A DNA stretch of 10,548 nucleotides from Actinomycetota bacterium (GTDB taxonomy: Bacteria > Actinomycetota > Actinomycetes > Propionibacteriales > Nocardioidaceae): contig WLIH01000042.1 of the NCBI GenBank assembly GCA_009702305.1, positions 1-10,548 of the forward strand. Direction: 5' to 3'. Below the pieces are notes generated by a model. That model was not told where the DNA came from, did no database searches, and worked only from the letters and a program-made list of their open reading frames with translations. This document shows positions 6,445 through 10,548 of this stretch, piece by piece (position 1 is the first letter of the stretch; every line of letters starts with the position of its first letter). Position numbers and translations under genes: made by a program.

Positions 6445-6461
6445 GGTGCCCGGCGGGCATC
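6445..6461. terminator. Hairpin between convergent adoK and tusA-like genes
   Basis: GGTGCCC (6445-6451) pairs with GGGCATC (6455-6461) around a GGC loop, 7 pairs including one G-T. It fills most of the 19 bases between the adoK stop and the tusA-like stop and reaches into the latter. With no T tract it is a modest bidirectional terminator candidate. Confidence 0.4.
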
Positions 6462-6684
6462 AGCTCGTGCGACGCACCAGGTAGCGCGGGGTGCCGTCGT
6501 CGGCGAGGTCCTCGCCGACGTACTCCTGACCGCGCATCCGGCACCACGCCGGCACGTCGTACCTCGCGGCCGCGTCGGTGGCGACCACGCCGACCAGGTC
6601 GCCGACCTCGGCCTCGGTGTAGCGACGGGCCAGCTCGATGATCGGCAGTGGGCACAGCTGACCGCGGCAGTCGAGCTCGATCAC
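6460..6684 (-). CDS. TusA-family sulfurtransferase
   Basis: TusA/SirA-family proteins accept persulfide sulfur from a cysteine desulfurase and pass it on, for instance to tRNA thiolation or molybdenum cofactor enzymes. This 74-residue protein has the family opening LDCRGQLCPLP with the reactive cysteine C11 in the CPxP motif, then IIELARRYTEAEVGDLVGVVATD and a compact C-terminus (full family length about 75-80). C6 and C48 are extra cysteines. The GTG at 6684 is chosen because it matches the family start (VIELDCRG) and overlaps the desulfurase stop as GTGA, a translational-coupling arrangement. No TusB, C, D or E proteins are encoded here, so the final acceptor is unknown. I recall fused desulfurase-TusA proteins in other actinobacteria, which would support direct partnership. 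Confidence 0.9.
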   Translation of the reverse strand: MIELDCRGQLCPLPIIELARRYTEAEVGDLVGVVATDAAARYDVPAWCRMRGQEYVGEDLADDGTPRYLVRRTS

Positions 6685-7793
6685 GCGCGCAGCCCGGCGA
6701 CGACCTCGGGCAGCACGCGGCAGAACTCCTCGACCTGCGCCTGCGTGGCGTCGCGCCCCAGCGAGACGCGCACGTTGCCGTGGGTCAGCGCGCCCATCGC
6801 CGCGAGCACGTGGCTGGGCTCGAGGGTGGACGCGGTGCACGCCGAGCCGCTCGCCACGCCGAAGCCGCGCCGGTCGAGCTCGGTGACCAGCGCCTCGCCG
6901 TTGACGTAGAGGCAGGAGAAGGTGACCAGATGGGGGAGCCGGCGCACCGGGTCGCCCACCACCTCGGTGTCCGGCAGGTCCGACGCCGCGCGCCGGACCC
7001 GGTCGACCAGCGCGACGTGACGCGCGTTGGTGTCCTCCCGCTCGGCCACGACGGCCTGGAGCGCGGCTGCGGCCGCGAGTGCGGCCGGCACGTTCTCGAA
7101 GCCGGTGCTGCGTGCGTCGGCGCGGTCGTCATGCGGGAAGGGCTGCTCCCAGCGCGCCGCCTGGCGCACCAGGAGGACGCCGACGCCGGCCGGGCCGCCC
7201 CACTTGTGGGCCGACCCCGCCGCGGCGGACCAGCCGTGCTCGGGCAGCGGGAGGCGGCCCATGGAGGCGCAGGCGTCCATGAAGAGCGGCACTCCGTCGG
7301 GCAGTTCGAACGCGCCGACGTCCTGCACCGTGCCGACCTCGTGGTTCGCGCTCTGCAGCGCCGTCACGGCGACGTCGCCGCCGATGCTCTGCTCGACCAG
7401 GTCGCCGTCATAGACCCGGCCGAGGCTGTCGACGCCCACGACCGTGCCGGATCCCCACCACGACGCCGCGTGCAGGACCGCCGAGTGCTCGACGGCGGAG
7501 TGGACCACGCGCGAGCGGCCACGAGGTGCGCGGGCCGAGGCGAGGCCGAGCAGGCCCCGGTGGACGGCGTCGGTGCCCGACGACGTGAAGCTCACCTCGT
7601 CACGGCGTACGTGCAGCGCCTCGGCCACCACCTCGCGGGCGTTGTCGAGCAGCAGGCGGGCGTCGCGCGCCCGGCCGTGCAGACGGCGCGGGTCGGCGTA
7701 CCCCCGGTCGAGGGCCGCGAGGAGGACGTCGCGGGCGGCCGGGTGCAGCGGCTCGGAGGACGCGGCGTCGAAGTCGACCGCGGCATTTCTCAC
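6681..7793 (-). CDS. Cysteine desulfurase (NifS/IscS-like, PLP-dependent)
   Basis: This class V aminotransferase-fold enzyme removes sulfur from L-cysteine, giving alanine and an enzyme persulfide. The 370-residue product shows LHGRARDARLLLDNARE (38-54), FTSSGTDAVHRGL (69-81), H103 in VEHSAV stacking on PLP, D173, the Schiff-base lysine K197 in SAHKWGGPAGVGVLLV, catalytic C319 in ASGSACTAST, and RVSLGRDAT (342-350). In IscS and NifS the motif around the PLP aspartate is DAxQ; here it is DACA, so the usual glutamine is alanine (A176). The sulfur acceptor is most likely the TusA-like protein encoded immediately downstream with a 4-base overlap. GTG at 7793 is preferred: it gives a normal N-terminus (NAAVDFDAASSEP) and lies 6 bases after TACGTT, a leaderless promoter signature. 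An ATG at 7826 would add 11 residues and has no ribosome binding site. A housekeeping SufS or IscS role cannot be excluded, but no suf genes are adjacent. Confidence 0.93.
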   Translation of the reverse strand: MRNAAVDFDAASSEPLHPAARDVLLAALDRGYADPRRLHGRARDARLLLDNAREVVAEALHVRRDEVSFTSSGTDAVHRGLLGLASARAPRGRSRVVHSAVEHSAVLHAASWWGSGTVVGVDSLGRVYDGDLVEQSIGGDVAVTALQSANHEVGTVQDVGAFELPDGVPLFMDACASMGRLPLPEHGWSAAAGSAHKWGGPAGVGVLLVRQAARWEQPFPHDDRADARSTGFENVPAALAAAAALQAVVAEREDTNARHVALVDRVRRAASDLPDTEVVGDPVRRLPHLVTFSCLYVNGEALVTELDRRGFGVASGSACTASTLEPSHVLAAMGALTHGNVRVSLGRDATQAQVEEFCRVLPEVVAGLRA

Positions 7794-7799
7794 ACCGGC

Positions 7800-7805
7800 A
7801 ACGTA
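7800..7805 (-). promoter_or_regulatory. Putative -10 element for the cysteine desulfurase-TusA operon, leaderless
   Basis: On the minus strand TACGTT is followed by 6 bases and the GTG at 7793, the same geometry as upstream of the GNAT gene. No Shine-Dalgarno sequence precedes this GTG. The -35 region is poor. Confidence 0.42.
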
Positions 7806-7843
7806 CCGGGTGGCCCACTGCCTCATCGCAGCCCCGGATCGGT

Positions 7844-7879
7844 TAGTGTGCGGCTACCCGTGATCGCTTGAGAGGAAGG
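7844..7879 (+). promoter_or_regulatory. Putative ctaC promoter and ribosome binding site
   Basis: TAGTGT at 7844-7849 is a -10 candidate giving a leader of about 30 bases. GAGGAAGG at 7872-7879 is a strong Shine-Dalgarno sequence 7 bases before the GTG at 7887. Unlike the divergent desulfurase gene, ctaC therefore has a conventional leader. The 93 bases between the two starts hold both promoters back to back. Confidence 0.45.
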
Positions 7880-7886
7880 CTCGTTC

Positions 7887-8834
7887 GTGAGTCTGCAGCT
7901 CCCCCGGCGCGCGGCAGGACGACGCGGTCTCCCGCGGCTGTTGACCCTGCCCGCCCTGCTCGGCATCGGCCTCGTGCTGTTGGCCGGTTGTTCGTCCGCC
8001 TCCCAGGACGAGTGGAAGCGTCTGGCCATGCCGGACCCCGCCACCCTCGAGGGCGAGAGCACCCTGGCGCTGTGGCAGGGCGCGTGGATCGCGGCCCTGG
8101 TCACCGGTGTCGTGGTGTGGGGCCTGATGGCGTGGGTCGTCATCCGCTACCGCCGCCGCAGCGACGACGAGATCCCCGTGCAGACGCGCTACAACCTGCC
8201 GCTGGAGATCTTCTACACGATCGCCCCCGTGATGATGGTCGTGGTGTTCTTCTCCCACACCGTCCGCGTGCAGAACATCGCCCTCGAGGAGTCGGCCTGC
8301 CCCGACAACATCGTCGAGGTCACCGGTCAGCAGTGGTCGTGGACCTTCAACTACGGGCTCGGCGAGAAGGACTGCGACTTCAAGGAGGGCGAGGGCGAGG
8401 ACGAGTCCGGCACCGAGGGCTACGCCTACCCGTCGTACACCTACGAGGTCGGCACCGCGTCGTACATCCCGACGCTCTACCTGCCGGTCAACGAGTCGAC
8501 TCGATTCAACCTGCACTCGCCCGACGTCATCCACGACTTCGGCGTGCCCGGCTTCCTGATGAAGATGGACGTCATCCCGGGTCGCGTGAACTCCTACGAG
8601 ATCACCCCGACCCGCACCGGATCCTTCCTCGGCAAGTGCTACGAGCTCTGCGGCGTCTACCACTCGCGGATGCTCTTCAAGGTCGAGGTCGTGACGGCAG
8701 AGGAGTACGCCGACTACCTCGACACCCTCGTCGCCGACGACCGCGAGAGCGACGAGCCGCTGCTCGGCGGCGCCAACGCCATCACCCAGGCCGGTCTCGA
8801 CGACCCGGCTGAGTCCGAGGGAGAGTCCGAGTGA
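7887..8834 (+). CDS. ctaC: Cytochrome c oxidase subunit II, CuA-binding lipoprotein
   Basis: Subunit II of the aa3 oxidase takes electrons from cytochrome c at its binuclear CuA centre and passes them to heme a in subunit I. The 315-residue precursor has an arginine-rich N-terminus, a hydrophobic signal segment and a lipobox LAGC with C35 as the lipidated residue. Membrane helices lie at about 62-87 and 106-124. The outer cupredoxin domain carries the CuA ligands H216, C251, E253, C255, H259 and M262 in [12 protein letters not shown]. The aromatic stretch GQQWSWTF (147-154) is typical. C138 and C163 may form a disulfide; between them and the strand after 190 is an acidic, tyrosine-rich insertion. 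The tail (about 285-315) is acidic. It overlaps ctaD by 4 bases (GTGA), so the two are translated together. Confidence 0.97.
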   Translation: MSLQLPRRAAGRRGLPRLLTLPALLGIGLVLLAGCSSASQDEWKRLAMPDPATLEGESTLALWQGAWIAALVTGVVVWGLMAWVVIRYRRRSDDEIPVQTRYNLPLEIFYTIAPVMMVVVFFSHTVRVQNIALEESACPDNIVEVTGQQWSWTFNYGLGEKDCDFKEGEGEDESGTEGYAYPSYTYEVGTASYIPTLYLPVNESTRFNLHSPDVIHDFGVPGFLMKMDVIPGRVNSYEITPTRTGSFLGKCYELCGVYHSRMLFKVEVVTAEEYADYLDTLVADDRESDEPLLGGANAITQAGLDDPAESEGESE

Positions 8835-10548
8835 GCACCGCTACAGCTGGCGACCCGACGGTCGTGGCGGCGCGCAAGCCGCTGGGCCAGCAGCTGGTCC
8901 GCATCATGACCACGACCGATCACAAGCTGATCGGGAAGATGTACCTCATCACGTCGTTCGCGTGGTTCCTCGTGGGCGGCCTGATGGCGCTCCTGATCCG
9001 CTCCGAGCTGGCCTACCCGGGTCAGCAGGTCGTCAACGACGAGCTCTACAACCAGCTCTTCACCATGCACGGCACGATCATGCTGCTGCTCTTCGCGACG
9101 CCTCTGTTCTTCGGGTTCGCCAACGTGATCATGCCGCTGCAGATCGGCTCGCCCGACGTGGCGTTCCCGCGGCTGAACATGTTCAGCTACTGGCTCTTCC
9201 TCTTCGGCGGTCTGATCGCCGCCTCCGGCTTCCTCACGCCGCAGGGCGCGGCCGACTTCGGCTGGTTCGCCTACACGCCGCTCTCGGACGCCGTGCGCTC
9301 GCCCGGGGTCGGCGGCGACCTGTGGATCATGGGTCTGTGGATGGCCGGTCTCGGCACCATCCTCGGCGCGGTCAACTTCATCACCACGATCATCTGCATG
9401 CGCGCTCCCGGCATGACGATGTTCCGCCTGCCGCTCTTCGTCTGGAACACCCTGGTGACCAGCCTGCTCGTGCTGATCGCCTTCCCGGTGCTCGCCGGTG
9501 CGCTGCTCTCGCTCGAGGCCGACCGCCAGCTCGGGGCCCACGTCTTCGACGCGGCTCACGGCGGGGCGATCTTGTGGCAGCACCTGTTCTGGTTCTTCGG
9601 CCACCCCGAGGTCTACATCATCGCGCTGCCGTTCTTCGGCATCGTGACCGAGATCCTCCCGGTCTTCAGCCGCAAGCCGCTCTTCGGCTATGTCGGCCTG
9701 GTCGGGGCCACGCTCGGCATCGCGATCCTCTCGGTCGCCGTGTGGGCGCACCACATGTTCGTCACGGGGGCGGTCGACCTACCGTTCTTCTCCGGCATGA
9801 CGTTCCTGATCGCCGTGCCGACAGGAGTGAAGTTCTTCAACTGGATCGGGACGATGTGGGGGGGATCTCTGTCCTTCGACACCCCGATGCTGTGGTCGAT
9901 CGGCTTCTTGACGACCTTCCTCTTCGGTGGCCTGACCGGCATCATCCTGGCCAGCCCGCCGTTGGACTTCCACGTCTCCGACTCCTACTTCGTGGTCGCG
10001 CACTTCCACTACGTCGTCTTCGGCACCGTCGTGTTCGCGATGTTCGCCGGGTTCTACTTCTGGTGGCCCAAGATGACCGGCCGGATGCTCGACGAGCGTC
10101 TGGGCAAGCTCCACTTCTGGATCCTGTTCATCGGCTTCCACACGACGTTCCTGGTGCAGCACTGGCTCGGCGTCGAGGGCATGCCCCGTCGCTACGCGGA
10201 CTACCTGCCCGAGGACGGCTTCACGACGCTCAACCAAGTCTCCACCGTGGGTGCCTTCCTGCTGAGCCTCTCGATGCTGCCGTTCTTCTACAACGTGTGG
10301 ATCTCGCGCAAGGCGCCGCTCGTCGAGGTCGACGACCCGTGGGGTTGGGGCCGTTCGCTCGAGTGGGCGACCTCCTGCCCGCCTCCGCGCCACAACTTCC
10401 ACACCATCCCGCGCATCCGCTCCGAGTCGCCGGCCTTCGACCTCCACCACCCGGAGATCGCCGCCCTCGACCTGGAGGAGAACGACGCCGCGCGCAACGG
10501 CAAGTTCGCCGACGCCCCCGACATGGAGGGGCGTGAGGAGATGCTCGA
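8831..10548 (+). CDS. ctaD: Cytochrome c oxidase subunit I, 3' end beyond the window
   Basis: Subunit I is the catalytic heme-copper core of the aa3 oxidase, reducing oxygen to water and pumping protons across the membrane. The GTG at 8831 overlaps the ctaC stop; 572 complete codons are visible with no stop before the edge. Actinobacterial CtaD is about 570-580 residues, so only a few residues should be missing. Ligands are all present: heme a H80 (TMHGTIM) and H393, CuB H258, H307 and H308, and heme a3 H391 (VAHFHYV). H258 and Y262 in GHPEVY form the expected cross-linked pair, E260 belongs to the proton path, and K334 in PTGVKFFNW is the K-channel lysine. About twelve hydrophobic helices cover residues 40-500, followed by a soluble, acidic C-terminus. 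In actinobacteria this oxidase associates with the qcrCAB bc complex; those genes and ctaE are not in the window. Confidence 0.97.
   Translation, partial: MSTATAGDPTVVAARKPLGQQLVRIMTTTDHKLIGKMYLITSFAWFLVGGLMALLIRSELAYPGQQVVNDELYNQLFTMHGTIMLLLFATPLFFGFANVIMPLQIGSPDVAFPRLNMFSYWLFLFGGLIAASGFLTPQGAADFGWFAYTPLSDAVRSPGVGGDLWIMGLWMAGLGTILGAVNFITTIICMRAPGMTMFRLPLFVWNTLVTSLLVLIAFPVLAGALLSLEADRQLGAHVFDAAHGGAILWQHLFWFFGHPEVYIIALPFFGIVTEILPVFSRKPLFGYVGLVGATLGIAILSVAVWAHHMFVTGAVDLPFFSGMTFLIAVPTGVKFFNWIGTMWGGSLSFDTPMLWSIGFLTTFLFGGLTGIILASPPLDFHVSDSYFVVAHFHYVVFGTVVFAMFAGFYFWWPKMTGRMLDERLGKLHFWILFIGFHTTFLVQHWLGVEGMPRRYADYLPEDGFTTLNQVSTVGAFLLSLSMLPFFYNVWISRKAPLVEVDDPWGWGRSLEWATSCPPPRHNFHTIPRIRSESPAFDLHHPEIAALDLEENDAARNGKFADAPDMEGREEML

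Noticed and set aside
7855..7861. TACCCGT upstream of ctaC as a half copy of the adoK operator
   Set aside because: Only seven bases match the reverse complement of the 12-base element, with no second arm, and a chance hit of this length is likely in GC-rich DNA.
8714..9754. Minus-strand open frame of 346 codons rich in Glu, Asp, Arg and His
   Set aside because: It is antisense to ctaC and ctaD, where all metal ligands are readable. Its composition is the usual shadow of membrane-protein codons.
8962..10536. Plus-strand frame of 524 codons within ctaD
   Set aside because: It is out of frame with CtaD. The true frame shows every heme-copper ligand and runs off the window end.
1..10548. Mobile elements, CRISPR, tRNA, riboswitches or defence genes
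   Set aside because: No transposase, integrase, spaced repeat array, cloverleaf or conserved riboswitch core was seen on either strand, and all sizeable space is filled by recognisable genes.

Overview
The window is GC-rich chromosomal DNA of an actinobacterium. The best guess is the Nocardioides/Aeromicrobium side of Propionibacteriales, inferred from codon use, frequent GTG starts, TANNNT-type -10 elements and close resemblance to remembered Mycobacterium tuberculosis proteins; the genus is not proven. No tRNA, rRNA, CRISPR array, transposase or phage gene was seen. The window is dense housekeeping DNA with ten genes and no gene-free stretch over about 130 bases.

Layout: (1) 132-1367 (+), a soluble GAF-domain histidine kinase, convergent with (2) 1380-2564 (-) nadA, quinolinate synthase. 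nadA lies 28 bases downstream of (3) 2593-3474 (-), a two-part GNAT acetyltransferase. Only 33 bases away, and divergent, is (4) 3508-4593 (+) glycerate kinase, followed by (5) 4700-5062 (+) erpA, an Fe-S insertion protein. A perfect 36-base palindrome separates erpA from (6) 5144-5362 (-), a 72-residue histidine-rich protein I do not recognise. That gene is divergent from (7) 5427-6440 (+) adoK, an adenosine kinase of the PfkB family; between the two starts lies an exactly duplicated 12-base element. (8) 6460-6684 (-) TusA-family sulfurtransferase and (9) 6681-7793 (-) cysteine desulfurase form a two-gene operon overlapping by 4 bases. Divergent from it are (10) 7887-8834 (+) ctaC and 8831 to the window end (+) ctaD, subunits II and I of the aa3 cytochrome c oxidase; ctaD is cut just before its expected stop.

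How they fit together: glycerate kinase - erpA - adoK - ctaC recalls, from memory, the M. tuberculosis order Rv2205c - Rv2204c - Rv2202c - Rv2200c, so the backbone is an old actinobacterial neighbourhood. Sulfur and metal-cofactor themes recur: a cysteine desulfurase with a sulfur acceptor, an Fe-S carrier, an Fe-S enzyme (NadA) and a heme/copper oxidase. Genes alternate between convergent and divergent pairs. Several starts lack a Shine-Dalgarno sequence and instead have a TANNNT hexamer 6-8 bases upstream, as expected for leaderless mRNAs.

Most worth a second look: the duplicated TACCGACGGGTA element, the histidine-rich small protein beside it, and the desulfurase/TusA pair, whose desulfurase lacks a normally conserved PLP-contacting glutamine. 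I found no clear evidence of a wholly new multi-gene system.
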